Of a DNA stretch of 64,000 nucleotides, positions 16,186 through 26,004 are shown piece after piece. Numbering within the stretch: position 1 is the first letter of the stretch; each line of letters begins with the position of its first letter. The translations under genes were made by a program, and so were the position numbers. The stretch spans positions 62,001 to 126,000 of the forward strand of contig NZ_JAFMOX010000066.1 of assembly GCF_019049655.1 (NCBI RefSeq). Reading direction: 5' to 3'. The notes beneath the pieces were generated by a model. That model had not been told where the DNA came from. It worked only from the letters and a program-made list of their open reading frames with translations, and searched no databases. Source of the DNA: Rahnella rivi (GTDB taxonomy: Bacteria; Pseudomonadota; Gammaproteobacteria; Enterobacterales; Enterobacteriaceae).

Positions 16186-18594
16186 ATGAGCACATTTAAA
16201 TCCGTTGTCACCACGCTCGGCCAGGCGCGCATCGCGGCGGCCATTGCGGCGGGGACTGACATCAACATTACGCAGCTGGCCGTCGGCGACGGCAACGGCA
16301 AGCCAACAACGCCGGTCGCCTCACAGACCAAGCTGGTGAAAGAGGTCTACCGCACGCCGCTCAATTCCTTAAAGCTGGATCCGACTCATGGCAACTGAGT
16401 GATTGCCGAAGCGGTACTGTCTGCCAGCGTCGGCGGCTTCTGGATGCGTGAAATGGGGCTGTTCAGCAGCGACGGCGCGCTGATTGCCGTCTGCAACATG
16501 GCGGACACCTATAAACCGACGCTGGCGGAGGGTTCAGGCCGCACGCAGACGTTGCGCATGGTGATCGCGGTCAGCAACACCGAAGTGATCAACCTGCTGA
16601 TCGACGACTCGGTGATTATGGCAACCGAGCAGTATGTGAACGACCTGCTGGCCGCGCATGAGAAATCGCGCAATCATCCAGACGGCACCACTGCGGCAAA
16701 GGGATTTGTTCAACTGAGCAGCTCGGTCAGCAGTACCAGTGAAGCGCTGGCCGCCACGCCAAAAGCAGTGAAGACTGCCAATGACAACGCCAATACGCGC
16801 GTCCCTTCCACGCGTAAAATTAACGGTAAGGCATTAAGCGCTGACCAAACTCTGACGGCGGCGGACGTGGGGGCGCTGCCTGTGGCATCCGCTGTACTGG
16901 GCACGACAAATATCAATACACTTAACCTGGCAAAAATAGGCGTCTACGTGCAGAGCACCGGCGCGAATGCCACGGTCGCGAATGGCTATCCGGCGGGCTC
17001 GCAGGCGGCGGGCGTGCTGGAGGTGATCCCCGCTTCCTGGACAGGCGGCGTTCTCCAGCGTTACACGGTGCAAAATACCGGCCTGGTGTGGACACGTGCG
17101 CTCAATGCCTCCTGGAATGGCAGCGATGGACCCTGGCGTAACTGGGAGCAAGTGAGCGCAGTCAATTCCGTTAACGTACCCACCGCCATTCTGACCGCTA
17201 CCGATATTAATACTTTGGGTTTTGCCAGCGGCAACTCAGGCACGGCGATTTACTCACAGCCTAAAAATGTGAACGCGACCGCCGCGCTGCACTATCCCCA
17301 GACCATCGCGGGTACACTGTACGTGACACCCAGCGCCTACGGCTGCCAGCAGATGTATGTGACGTTTACGGGCAATATCTGGAATCGCGGATTGTCTGCT
17401 GACTGGAACGGGGCAGATGGTCCCTGGAAAGAATGGGTGCCGACCTATAGCGCAAACAACAAGCCGACGGCGGCAGACGTAGGCGCCTGGACGGCAGCGC
17501 AAAGTGCCGCCAGTGAAAAGGCGCTGTCTGATGAAATTGCCACGGCCTTTAAAATCCGCACCAACTTAACCGCAACGGATACCCCGAACACCTTGCGCGG
17601 CAGCAGTATGTTTGGGCATTACGGCGTGCCAGGTGCTGCTGCGGCGACCACGGAAAAAGGCTATCCGATAAATAATTTTGTCGGCGTGATTTTCGTTACC
17701 TGGGGTCCGAATGCGACGCAGCAAATTGCTTTCAATAACAACGGACGGCAATTCACCCGCTCTATGACGGGGGCGTGGAACGGTGTCGATGGTCCATGGT
17801 CTGCCTGGAATGAAATTTACTGTCAGGCAAACAAACCGACATTCGCAGACGTCGGCGCACTGCCTGCGGGCGGTACCGCTGTCGCGGCTTCTAAACTCGA
17901 CACCGCGCGGAAGATTGCCGGTGTAGCCTTTGACGGCACCAAAGACATCAGTATAAGCGCAGCAAACGTCGGCGCACTGTCATCGGGCGGCACTGCCGTA
18001 GCAGCGACTAAACTCGCCACCGCCCGGAAGATTGCCGGTGTAGCCTTTGACGGCACCAAAGACATCAACCTCACCAACTCGAATGTCGGGCTGGGGAATG
18101 TCGGGAATTTTGCCGCTGTTCAGCAAGGCGGCGGTGCCGGTATGCAGAGCAATAAAGTCTATATCGGCTGGACGGGTTCGAAGGTCAAAATTCAGGTAGA
18201 TGCTTCTGATATGGGAGAGGTATACACCACCAATTTCCCGCCGCCGCAGCAAGATTTGTCAGGGTATGCTCACCGTGATTGGATCACCTATGTTGGCCTC
18301 GAGGCTGATAACCCAAATGCCCCTTACATGAGGCGTGCATCAAATAATGCGCTGGTTTATTTAGCAACCAGCGCCTGGTCGGACTCTCGCTTTATTTATG
18401 ACGTGCAGCGCGGCAGCCAGGCGCTGGAGAATGCGGGATGGACGGCGCAACAGAACTGGGAAGCGCCTACCGGTTGTTTCATGACGGGGTTAAATATCCG
18501 CTCGGATATGGGCGACTGCCGAATGATGGGGAAATACTACCGCGCATTAATGATTAGAACGGCCAGCGGAAGCTGGCGTCAGGTGGGTAACTAA
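16186..18594 (+). pseudogene. H: P2-like tail fibre gpH interrupted by an in-frame TGA
   Basis: The gpH reading frame is open for 802 codons except for one TGA at 16396-16398, after codon 70. The N-terminal part (STFKSVVTTLGQARIAAAIA) and the continuation (VIAEAVLSASVGGFWMREMGLF) align as one DUF3751-type attachment domain with P2 gpH, and frame is kept. The likely original codon is TGG (tryptophan). Downstream are three approximately 85-residue shaft modules ending in WNG-x-DGPW, then two copies of the segment at 17908-17950 and 18025-18067, and a distinct tip. Either a null mutation that leaves the prophage without working fibres, readthrough, or a sequence error. Confidence 0.85.
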
Positions 18595-18595
18595 G

Positions 18596-19114
18596 ATGAT
18601 CACATTTAAAAATATCAAAATTTCTAAGCAGGTGTTAGAGGAAGGCATTCCCCTGCCCGTGATGTATTTTGAAGATGAAACGGGTCAGGACTGGTACAAA
18701 CTGCGAGATGAAAAATGGCAGGGCGAAAACTGTTTCATTGCCGTTGGTGCTGACGGATTTATTTCTACCTGGTCGGATAACCCGAACTTTCTCACCCTAT
18801 CTGAAGGCGTGAGCATTTACGAAATCAGCCGCGAAGCGCTGCCGGAAGATGTCAGTGATCACCCTTACAGCTATGCAAACGGCGAGTTCGTGAAATTTGT
18901 ACAGCCTGCGATTGAAGTCGCCGCGCAGCAAAAAAATACGTTGCTCAGCCAGGCCGCCGCCGCCATTGCTCCGCTACAGGATGCGGTTGATGTTGACGAC
19001 GCCACCGACGAGGAACTGGCGAGCCTGAAAGCCTGGAAGAAATACCGCGTTGCGCTGAATCGCCTGGAATTATCCGCTGCGCCGGATATCGACTGGCCTG
19101 CTGTACCTGAATAA
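18596..19114 (+). CDS. G: Tail fibre assembly chaperone gpG (Tfa-like)
   Basis: A 172-residue fibre chaperone. The C-terminal half carries the Tfa/DUF4376-like pattern (LKAWKKYRVALNRLEL, DIDWPAVPE). It folds or trimerises gpH. It starts one base after H ends. The N-terminal half is specific to the fibre tip it serves. A 9-base inverted repeat (AATTGATCG / CGATCAATT) begins at its stop codon (19114-19138). Confidence 0.88.
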   Translation: MITFKNIKISKQVLEEGIPLPVMYFEDETGQDWYKLRDEKWQGENCFIAVGADGFISTWSDNPNFLTLSEGVSIYEISREALPEDVSDHPYSYANGEFVKFVQPAIEVAAQQKNTLLSQAAAAIAPLQDAVDVDDATDEELASLKAWKKYRVALNRLELSAAPDIDWPAVPE

Positions 19115-19219
19115 ATTGATCGCTGAAAACGATCAATTACGGATAATTGATCAGTAGTAACTATTTGAACATATCCCGCATATGTCTAAGGATATCCCCA
19201 GACTTTTTAGGAGGATGAA

Positions 19220-19360
19220 ATGGTATTAAACCAGGAAGAAGCGGAGATAGTTGCGGGATTTATCGCGGCAAACTGGGCGGCATTTTCACAAGCCGCTGAG
19301 GGCGTGATGTCCGTTTACGCTTTGCACCGGCTGGCTGAAAAATTAGGGTTGGAGAATTAA
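19220..19360 (+). CDS. Small conserved-looking gene between G and FI
   Basis: A 46-residue acidic-amphipathic frame (NQEEAEIVAGFIAANWAAFS, then VYALHRLAEKLGLEN) with a strong TAGGAGG site 6 bases before the ATG, ended by a terminator 30 bases downstream. It occupies the place of the P2 Z/fun cargo genes. Function not recognised. Confidence 0.55.
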   Translation: MVLNQEEAEIVAGFIAANWAAFSQAAEGVMSVYALHRLAEKLGLEN

Positions 19361-19390
19361 CTCCCCCGCTTTTCAATTCTATTGACCACT

Positions 19391-19411
19391 GCCCCCTGGA
19401 GGGGCTTTTTT
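19391..19411 (+). terminator. Intrinsic terminator before the FI operon
   Basis: GCCCC/GGGGC stem followed by six T. Ends the V-G operon and the small gene just before the FI promoter. Confidence 0.85.
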
Positions 19412-19426
19412 GTATCTGGCCTTCAC

Positions 19427-19450
19427 CACGTTGTGCCATTTCCCACACAC
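19427..19450 (+). promoter_or_regulatory. Ogr-type site of the FI operon
   Basis: Third copy of CACGTTGTGCCA (19427-19438), in the partial dyad GTTGT-N11-ACACAC. Centre about 80 bases upstream of the FI start, giving room for a start point near 19495 and a short leader with ACAGGAAA. Confidence 0.68.
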
Positions 19451-19520
19451 CCCGCCCGCCGTGCCTGCGCGTACACAACACGCGATGATTGACCTCACCC
19501 CAATCACAGGAAAAAACACC

Positions 19521-20690
19521 ATGGCTGATTATCATCACGGTGTGCGCGTTGTTGAAATCAACGACGGCACCCGCGTTATCTCCACCGTTTCCACCGCCAT
19601 CATCGGGATGGTCTGCACCAGCGATGATGCGGACGCCGACGCGTTCCCGCTTGATACGCCGGTGCTTATCACCAACGTACTGACCGCCGCAGGCAAGGCC
19701 GGTAAAACCGGCACGCTGCGTTCATCCCTGATGGCAATCGCCAACCAGGCGAAACCCGTTGTCGTTGTCGTGCGCGTTGCCGAAGGTGACACCGAGGCGG
19801 AAACCACCTCGAACATCATCGGCGGCACCGACGCCACCGGCATGTATACCGGCATGAAAGCCCTGCTGTCTGCCCAAACCGAACTCGGCGTGAAGCCGCG
19901 CATTCTCGGCGTGCCGGGGCTGGATAATCTGGACGTCGCGACGGCGCTCGGTGCCGTCTGTCAGCAGCTGCGCGCCTTCGGTTACGTCAGCGCATACGGC
20001 TGCAAAACCGTGTCCGATGCCATCAAGTACCGCGAGAATTTCAGCCAGCGTGAGCTGATGGTTGTCTGGCCGGATTTCGTTGCCTGGAACACCACCACCA
20101 ACGCCAGCGACATCGCGCCCGCCACCGCCTATGCCCTCGGCCTGCGTGCCAAAATCGACGCCGAAACCGGCTGGCATAAAACCCTGTCTAACGTCGGCAT
20201 CAACGGCGTAACCGGCTTGTCTGCCAGCGTCTACTGGGATTTGCAGACCCCAGGCACCGATGCAGATCTGCTGAACCAGGCGTGCGTCACCACCCTTATC
20301 CGCAAAGGCGGCTTTAAGTTCTGGGGGCAGCGCACCTGCTCTGACGATCCGCTGTTCCTGTTTGAGAACTACACCCGCACCGCGCAGGTGCTGGCGGACA
20401 CCATGGCCGAAGCGCATCTGTGGGCAATGGACAGACCGCTGACCCCGACGCTTGTCAGAGACATGATTGCGGGCATCAACGCCAAACTGCGCGAGATGAA
20501 GACCGCCGGTCTGATCATTGACGGTAACTGCTGGTATGACACGGACGCTAACACCGTCGAAACACTGAAGGCGGGCAAGCTGTTCATTGATTACGACTAT
20601 ACGCCGGTGCCGCCGCTGGAAGATTTAACCCTGCGTCAGCGCATCACCGATCAGTACCTGGCGGAGTTCGCCACGTCCGTCAACAGCTAA
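19521..20690 (+). CDS. FI: P2-like tail sheath gpFI
   Basis: A 389-residue contractile sheath protein. The sequence from ADYHHGVRVVEINDGTRVISTVSTAI to the C-terminal YDYTPVPPLEDLTLRQRITDQYLAEF follows P2 FI closely. ATG at 19521 chosen because P2 FI starts at the same point and ACAGGAAA lies upstream; the frame is open further upstream without homology. Confidence 0.97.
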   Translation: MADYHHGVRVVEINDGTRVISTVSTAIIGMVCTSDDADADAFPLDTPVLITNVLTAAGKAGKTGTLRSSLMAIANQAKPVVVVVRVAEGDTEAETTSNIIGGTDATGMYTGMKALLSAQTELGVKPRILGVPGLDNLDVATALGAVCQQLRAFGYVSAYGCKTVSDAIKYRENFSQRELMVVWPDFVAWNTTTNASDIAPATAYALGLRAKIDAETGWHKTLSNVGINGVTGLSASVYWDLQTPGTDADLLNQACVTTLIRKGGFKFWGQRTCSDDPLFLFENYTRTAQVLADTMAEAHLWAMDRPLTPTLVRDMIAGINAKLREMKTAGLIIDGNCWYDTDANTVETLKAGKLFIDYDYTPVPPLEDLTLRQRITDQYLAEFATSVNS

Positions 20691-20703
20691 GAGGCGCTAA
20701 ACC

Positions 20704-21213
20704 ATGGCACTGCCAAAGAAACTGAAATACCTGAACCTGTTTAACGACGGTCACAACTACGTCGGCGTGGTCAGCGCCCTGACGCTGCCAAAGCTCACCC
20801 GCAAGCTGGAGAACTATCGCGGCGGCGGCATGAACGGTGCCGCGCCGATTGACTTCGGTCTGGACGACGACGCGCTGACGCTGGAATGGACGATGGGCGG
20901 ACTCGATACGCTGGTTCTCCAGCAGTGGGGGGCGGTTGACGCTACGCCGCTGCGCTTTGCCGGTTCCTTCCAGCAGGACGATACCGGCGAGATGCTTGCG
21001 GTGGAAGTTGTGATGCGCGGGCGTCACAAAGAGATTGATTTCGGCGAATACAAACAGGGCGAAGACACCGAAACCAAAGTGTCCACCCAGTGCACCTATT
21101 TCAAACTGAGCATCAACGGGCAGGACGTGATCGAGGTGGACACCGTGAACATGGTGGAAATCGTCAACGGCACTGACCGCCTGGCGGAGCACCGCAAAAA
21201 CATCGGCCTGTAA
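20704..21213 (+). CDS. FII: P2-like tail tube gpFII
   Basis: A 169-residue tube protein that stacks inside the sheath. P2-family sequence: LPKKLKYLNLFNDGHNYVGVV, KLENYRGGGMNGAAPID and the C-terminal DTVNMVEIVNGTDRLAEHR. Separated from the sheath gene by 13 bases. Confidence 0.97.
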   Translation: MALPKKLKYLNLFNDGHNYVGVVSALTLPKLTRKLENYRGGGMNGAAPIDFGLDDDALTLEWTMGGLDTLVLQQWGAVDATPLRFAGSFQQDDTGEMLAVEVVMRGRHKEIDFGEYKQGEDTETKVSTQCTYFKLSINGQDVIEVDTVNMVEIVNGTDRLAEHRKNIGL

Positions 21214-21271
21214 CCCCTGAGCGGCGCTGGTTCGCGGCGCTGCTATACCCCTTACGATTTAAGAGAATGTT

Positions 21272-21571
21272 ATGAAACAGATTAATGAAGCCGCTATCGA
21301 AAACGAAAACGTCATTACCCTGGAAGAACCGATCACCCGTGGCGAGATGGTGATTAACCAGGTTGAAATCATCAAGCCAAACGCCGGTCATCTGCGCGGT
21401 ATCGGCCTTGCCTCCTTGTCGAATGCGGACGTTGACGCGCTGGTGACTGTGCTGCCGCGCATCACGCTGCCGATCCTCACCAAACAGGAATGTAACGCGC
21501 TTTGCCTGCCCGACCTGATCGCCCTGGCGAGCAAGGTGGTCGGTTTTTTATCGCCGAAATCGGAACAGTAA
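21272..21571 (+). CDS. E: P2-like tail assembly protein gpE
   Basis: A 99-residue gpE homologue (P2: 91), the zero-frame product of the E/E' tail chaperone locus. EPITRGEMVINQVEIIKPNAGHLRG is the recognisable core. It helps load the tape measure before tube polymerisation. The frameshift heptamer lies seven codons before its stop. Confidence 0.93.
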   Translation: MKQINEAAIENENVITLEEPITRGEMVINQVEIIKPNAGHLRGIGLASLSNADVDALVTVLPRITLPILTKQECNALCLPDLIALASKVVGFLSPKSEQ

Positions 21572-21723
21572 AACTGCCCGCCTCTTTGATAGTTGACGAC
21601 CTGATGGCTGACATTGCGGCGGTGTTTCACTGGCAGCCCTCGGAACTGTTTGCGATGTCGCTGACCGAGATTATCGGCTGGCGGCGTCGCGCGTTACTGC
21701 GTAGCGGAGCCGAAAGTGAGTAA
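21272..21723 (+). CDS. E': E-E' fusion made by -1 frameshift
   Basis: The heptamer T TTT TTA at 21544-21550 is in the correct phase (codons GGT TTT TTA). A -1 slip joins the first 93 codons of E to a second frame ending at 21723 (IAEIGTVKLPASLIVDDLMADIAAVFHWQPSELFAMSLTEI). This gives about 150 residues. P2 uses T TTT TTG at the same place. The fused tail has the GT-type role of binding the tape measure T. Confidence 0.9.
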
Positions 21724-24310
21724 TTTACGATTGCAGGTGCTGCTGAACGCCGTAGATCGGGCGTCGCGCCCTTTCCGCTCGGTGGAAAAAGCCAGTAAGG
21801 CACTCAGCGGAAACATCCGCAACACGCAGGACACCCTGCGAAATCTAAACGCGCAGGCGTCGCAAATCGACGGCTTTCGCAAGGCGAGCGCGCAGCTGGC
21901 CGTCACCCGTGCCAGCCTGAAAAAAGCCAAAGAGGAGGCCAGCAGGCTGTCGCAGGCGTTTGCCAATACGGCGAACCCGACGGCTAAGCAGACGCGGCTG
22001 ATGGAGGCCGCCAAGCGCGCCGCCAGCGAATTGCAGGCAAAAGAAAACAGCCTGCGCAACTCCGTGCAGCGACAGCGCAGCGCGCTGGAGTCGGCGGGAA
22101 TTTCCACGCGTAACCTCGCCGCCGAGCAGCGCCGGTTACGAGCCAGCTCGCAGGAGGCTAACGCCACGCTTGCCCGTCAGCGGGAGGAGCTGGCACGGCT
22201 GAACCGGCAGCAGCAGCGGCGGGACAACAGCCGCAGGCGTTTTCAGGCAACCCAGCGCGCAGGCGACACCATCCGAAATAACGGCGCGGTAGCGATGGGC
22301 GTGGGCTCGGCGGCGCTGTATGCAGAGGGAAAATTTATAGCCCCAGGCATCACTTTTGATAAAGAGATGTCCGGTACACAGGCGATCCTCGGACTGGATA
22401 AAACCGACAAAAAGCTGGCGGCTATCCGGCAGCAGGCGCGCGATATCGGCGGAAGTACGGCATTTTCTCCGATGGCCGTTGCGCGCACGCAAGGCGTACT
22501 TGCCCGCTCCGGCTATAACGCCGACTCCATTCTCAGCTCAACCGAATCCACGGTGAACCTCTCGCTGGCTTCGGGGATTGATATCGCCGACGCCGCCGAC
22601 ATCGTCACTAACATGCAGTCTGCGTTCAACATCCCGATGGATCAGATTAAGCGCGTCTCTGACGTGATGACCAAAGGGTTTACCAGCTCTAACACCAACC
22701 TGATTGAGCTGGGCGAAGCGATGAAATACGTGGCACCTATCGCCCAGGCGGCGGGTGCCAGTATCGAAGACACCACCGCGATGCTCGGCGTGCTGGCGGA
22801 TAACGGCATCAAAGGCAGCATGGCGGGCACCGGTGCCAGCGCGATGTTCAGCCGGTTGCAGGCACCGACGGGGCAGTCACCAGCGGCGCTGAAGGAGCTG
22901 GGGATCAGCACGCGGGATAAGAAAGGCAACATGCTGCCTGTTCAGAAAATCCTCACCGACATCAACGCCTCATTCAAAAGGAACAAGCTCGGGACGGCGC
23001 AGCAGGCCGAATACCTGAAAGTGATCTTCGGTGAAGAGGCGATGAAAGGCGCGGTGAAGCTGGTGGAGGCCGCAGGCAACGGCAGGCTGACCGAAAAGAA
23101 AACCGCGCTGGAAAACTCGCGGGGATCGGCGGCGTCGGTCGCGAAGGTGCAGACCGATAACCTCGACGGCGACCTGAAAAACATGCAGTCCGCGTTTGAG
23201 GATTTGCAGATCGAGACCTTTGATAAACAGGACTCCAGCCTGCGAAAGCTGACGCAATCCGCGACTGACTGGCTCGGCAACGTGGGCAAGTGGGTGAAGG
23301 CCAACCCGAAGCTGACCGGCACTATCGTTAAGTCAGCGCTGGCGGTGACGAGCCTGGTTGTTGGCCTCGGCGTGCTGGGCGTGGTTGTCGGTCCGGTCGT
23401 GAAAGGTCTGGGTTATATCGGCATGGCACTGAAAGGCGTGGGTACCGCGCTGCTGTGGATGGGACGCGCCGCGATGGCAAACCCGCTGCTGGCCGTGGTC
23501 GCACTGATCGCGATGGCGGCGATTTATATCTGGGCGAACTGGAGCACGCTGGAGCCGAAGTTTAAAAAGATGTGGGACGCGATTGCCGCCTGGACGACAG
23601 AAGCCTGGGCAACCATCACCGACTGGCTGACCGGCACCTGGAACAGCATCGTTGCCGGTGTGCAGGGATTATCGGATAAGTTTGCGGCGGTCTGGACGGG
23701 CATTAAAGACGGGGCAAAAACCGGATTTACCGCCTTTGTCGATTATCTCAAATCCTTTGGGCTGAAGATTATCGACGTGGTGAAAAGCCTGCCAGGTAAA
23801 TTTAAAGAGGCGGGCAGCAATATGATCACCGCGCTGATGAACGGAATTGCAGCGAAGTGGCAGGCGCTGAAAGACAAGCTTTCCAGCATGACGGATTTTC
23901 TGCCGGACTGGATGAAGTCGGACGGCGATAAAACCATTTCGGTGAGCGTCAGCAATAGCCTGCCGAAACCGGCGGAGGGGCTTTCTTCCCCTGCGCAGTT
24001 TTACGGCACCGGCGGCGAAGCTTACGGCTATGCGGGCATGTTCGATAAAGGCGGCGACATTGCCGCTGGTGAAGTCGGCATTGTGGGCGAGAACGGCGCG
24101 GAGCTGGTACGCGGTCCGGTGAGCGTCACGGGGCGTCGGGATACGGCGGCGCTGATGCGTAATCAGGCTCCGGCTGCCGCTCCTACCTTGAACGTCTACG
24201 CTGCGCCCGGACAAAGTGCGAAGGACGTCGCCGCCGAGGCAATGCGTTTATTTGAAGATTACATGCGCCGCCAGCGTTCTGCGGCGCGAAGCTCAATGAA
24301 TTACGGCTAA
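21716..24310 (+). CDS. T: P2-like tape measure protein gpT
   Basis: An 864-residue tape measure (P2: 815). Coiled-coil N-terminus (about 20-170), the TP901-type domain (FDKEMSGTQAILGLDKTDKKL through GIKGSMAGTGASAMFSRLQ, roughly 215-390), a hydrophobic central region (540-600) and glycine/proline-rich C-terminus. Its length sets tail length. The start overlaps E' by 8 bases. Confidence 0.96.
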   Translation: MSNLRLQVLLNAVDRASRPFRSVEKASKALSGNIRNTQDTLRNLNAQASQIDGFRKASAQLAVTRASLKKAKEEASRLSQAFANTANPTAKQTRLMEAAKRAASELQAKENSLRNSVQRQRSALESAGISTRNLAAEQRRLRASSQEANATLARQREELARLNRQQQRRDNSRRRFQATQRAGDTIRNNGAVAMGVGSAALYAEGKFIAPGITFDKEMSGTQAILGLDKTDKKLAAIRQQARDIGGSTAFSPMAVARTQGVLARSGYNADSILSSTESTVNLSLASGIDIADAADIVTNMQSAFNIPMDQIKRVSDVMTKGFTSSNTNLIELGEAMKYVAPIAQAAGASIEDTTAMLGVLADNGIKGSMAGTGASAMFSRLQAPTGQSPAALKELGISTRDKKGNMLPVQKILTDINASFKRNKLGTAQQAEYLKVIFGEEAMKGAVKLVEAAGNGRLTEKKTALENSRGSAASVAKVQTDNLDGDLKNMQSAFEDLQIETFDKQDSSLRKLTQSATDWLGNVGKWVKANPKLTGTIVKSALAVTSLVVGLGVLGVVVGPVVKGLGYIGMALKGVGTALLWMGRAAMANPLLAVVALIAMAAIYIWANWSTLEPKFKKMWDAIAAWTTEAWATITDWLTGTWNSIVAGVQGLSDKFAAVWTGIKDGAKTGFTAFVDYLKSFGLKIIDVVKSLPGKFKEAGSNMITALMNGIAAKWQALKDKLSSMTDFLPDWMKSDGDKTISVSVSNSLPKPAEGLSSPAQFYGTGGEAYGYAGMFDKGGDIAAGEVGIVGENGAELVRGPVSVTGRRDTAALMRNQAPAAAPTLNVYAAPGQSAKDVAAEAMRLFEDYMRRQRSAARSSMNYG

Positions 24311-24320
24311 GGGGGTTTCT

Positions 24321-24806
24321 ATGATGCTGGCTTTGGGGATGTTCGTGTTTATGCTGCAAACCCTGCCCTATCAGAGTTTGCAACGCTCGGCGGAATACCG
24401 CTGGCCGACCAATGACCGGATCGGCCTGCGCGCCGCGCCGCAGTTTCTCGGGCAAGGGGATGAAAAAATTACCCTGACCGCCACGCTGCTGCCGGAAATC
24501 ACCGGCGGCAGACTGAGTCTGGACGCGCTGCGCCTGATGGCGGATCAAGGCCGCGCCTGGTCGCTGATTGGCGGCAACGGTGCGATTTACGGGATGTTCG
24601 TGGTGGAAAGCCTCAGTGACGAGCATTCAGAGTTTTTCGCTAACGGTGCCGCCCGCAAAATTGAGTTTACGCTGAGCCTCAAGCGGGTGGATGAAAGCCT
24701 GACCGCCATGTTCGGCGATATCAAAACTCAGGCCGACGGCCTTCTGGATCAGGCGGGCGGGATTGCCAGCAATACGCAGAAGTATGCCGGCGGGCTGCTG
24801 TCATGA
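24321..24806 (+). CDS. U: P2-like tail protein gpU
   Basis: A 161-residue gpU homologue (YRWPTNDRIGLRAAPQFLGQGDEKITLTATLLPEITGGRLSLD pattern). Tail tip or terminator component. AAGGGGG precedes the ATG, and it overlaps D by 4 bases. Confidence 0.95.
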   Translation: MMLALGMFVFMLQTLPYQSLQRSAEYRWPTNDRIGLRAAPQFLGQGDEKITLTATLLPEITGGRLSLDALRLMADQGRAWSLIGGNGAIYGMFVVESLSDEHSEFFANGAARKIEFTLSLKRVDESLTAMFGDIKTQADGLLDQAGGIASNTQKYAGGLLS

Positions 24807-25963
24807 TGTCCACGATCGCAATGAATAACGGCGCACAGATTGCGCCGGACTACATGGTTAAACTCGCCGGTTCAGACATCACCACGGATATCAGCAGGCG
24901 ACTTATCTCGCTGTCGCTGACCGACAACCGCGGCTTTGAGGCTGACCAGCTCGATATAGAGCTGGATGACGCGGACGGGCTGATGAAGATGCCCCCGCGC
25001 GGCGCGGTGCTGAGCGTCTTTCTAGGCTGGAAAGGTCAGGCGTTGTTCCATAAGGGGGAGTTTACGGTGGACGAAGTGGAGCATCGGGGCGCGCCGGATA
25101 CGCTGACGCTGCGCGCCCGCAGCGCCGACTATCGCGGCAGCCTAAATTCCCGCCGCGATAACTCCTATCACGACACAACACTGGAGGCGATAGTCTCCGC
25201 CGTCGCGGCGCGAAACAGTCTTGAGCCCGCCGTCGCCGAGTCGCTCAAGGGTGTGAAGGTTTCGCACATCGACCAGACGCAGGAAACCGACGCGGCTTTT
25301 ATCACCCGTCTGGCCGAGCTGAACGGCGGGGTTGTCGCCATCAAGGCCGGTAAACTGATTTTTATTAAGCCTGGCTCAGCATTAACCGCCAGTGGTAAGC
25401 CTATCCCGCAAATGACGCTGACCCGTAGCGATGGCGACGGGCATACGTTCAATATTGCTGACCGTGATGCTTACACCGGCGTATCAGCCACCTGGCTTCA
25501 TACCAAAGAACCAAAACCTAAAAAGGTAAAGGTACAGAGAAAGAAGAAAGAAAAGCACCTGCGCGCCCTGCAACATCCGGCGGCCAAAAAGACCGCAGCG
25601 AAAGCACAAAAAACGCCGGAGGCGAAAGAAGGCGAATATCTGGCGGGCAATGATGAAAACGTGTTTGCGCTGACGACGGTCTACGCCACGCAGAAGGCCG
25701 CCATGCGGGCAGCACAGGCCAAATGGGACAAGCTACAGCGTGGCGTCGCACAGTTTTCTATCTCACTGGCTCGCGGACGTGCCGACCTGTTCCCCGAAAC
25801 CCCGCTTGCGGTGTCAGGCTTTAAAGCAGTGATCGACGCGCAGCCATGGATAATCAGCAAGGTCACGCACAGCCTGAACAATGGCGGCTATACGACCGGG
25901 TTGGAACTGGAGGTATTGTTGTCGGATGTGAATTACGAGGCGAGCGGGGGCGAAAGATTGTGA
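24803..25963 (+). CDS. D: P2-like late control/tail hub protein gpD
   Basis: A 386-residue gpD homologue (P2: 387), baseplate hub protein of the gp27 type. LTDNRGFEADQLDIELDDADG (about 38-58) and FTVDEVEHRGAPDTLTLRARSADYRGSL are typical. The basic insert KPKKVKVQRKKKEKHLRALQ near 235 is variable in the family. The P2 name comes from a role in late transcription control. Confidence 0.96.
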   Translation: MMSTIAMNNGAQIAPDYMVKLAGSDITTDISRRLISLSLTDNRGFEADQLDIELDDADGLMKMPPRGAVLSVFLGWKGQALFHKGEFTVDEVEHRGAPDTLTLRARSADYRGSLNSRRDNSYHDTTLEAIVSAVAARNSLEPAVAESLKGVKVSHIDQTQETDAAFITRLAELNGGVVAIKAGKLIFIKPGSALTASGKPIPQMTLTRSDGDGHTFNIADRDAYTGVSATWLHTKEPKPKKVKVQRKKKEKHLRALQHPAAKKTAAKAQKTPEAKEGEYLAGNDENVFALTTVYATQKAAMRAAQAKWDKLQRGVAQFSISLARGRADLFPETPLAVSGFKAVIDAQPWIISKVTHSLNNGGYTTGLELEVLLSDVNYEASGGERL

Positions 25964-26004
25964 ATGATGAATGCAAAGTTTCTTTATGAGTATCTAAAAA
26001 TTAT

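Noticed and set aside
17908..18067. 43-base exact direct repeat as a possible mobile element trace
   Set aside because: It codes for a repeated shaft motif in the tail fibre and has no target duplication or terminal inverted repeats.
19410..19520. Upstream extension of the sheath frame
   Set aside because: The extra N-terminal codons cover the Ogr site and leader and do not match P2 FI, which begins at the ATG at 19521.
19722..20417. 231-codon minus-strand frame opposite the sheath gene
   Set aside because: Shadow of FI; glycine-rich, no start signal.
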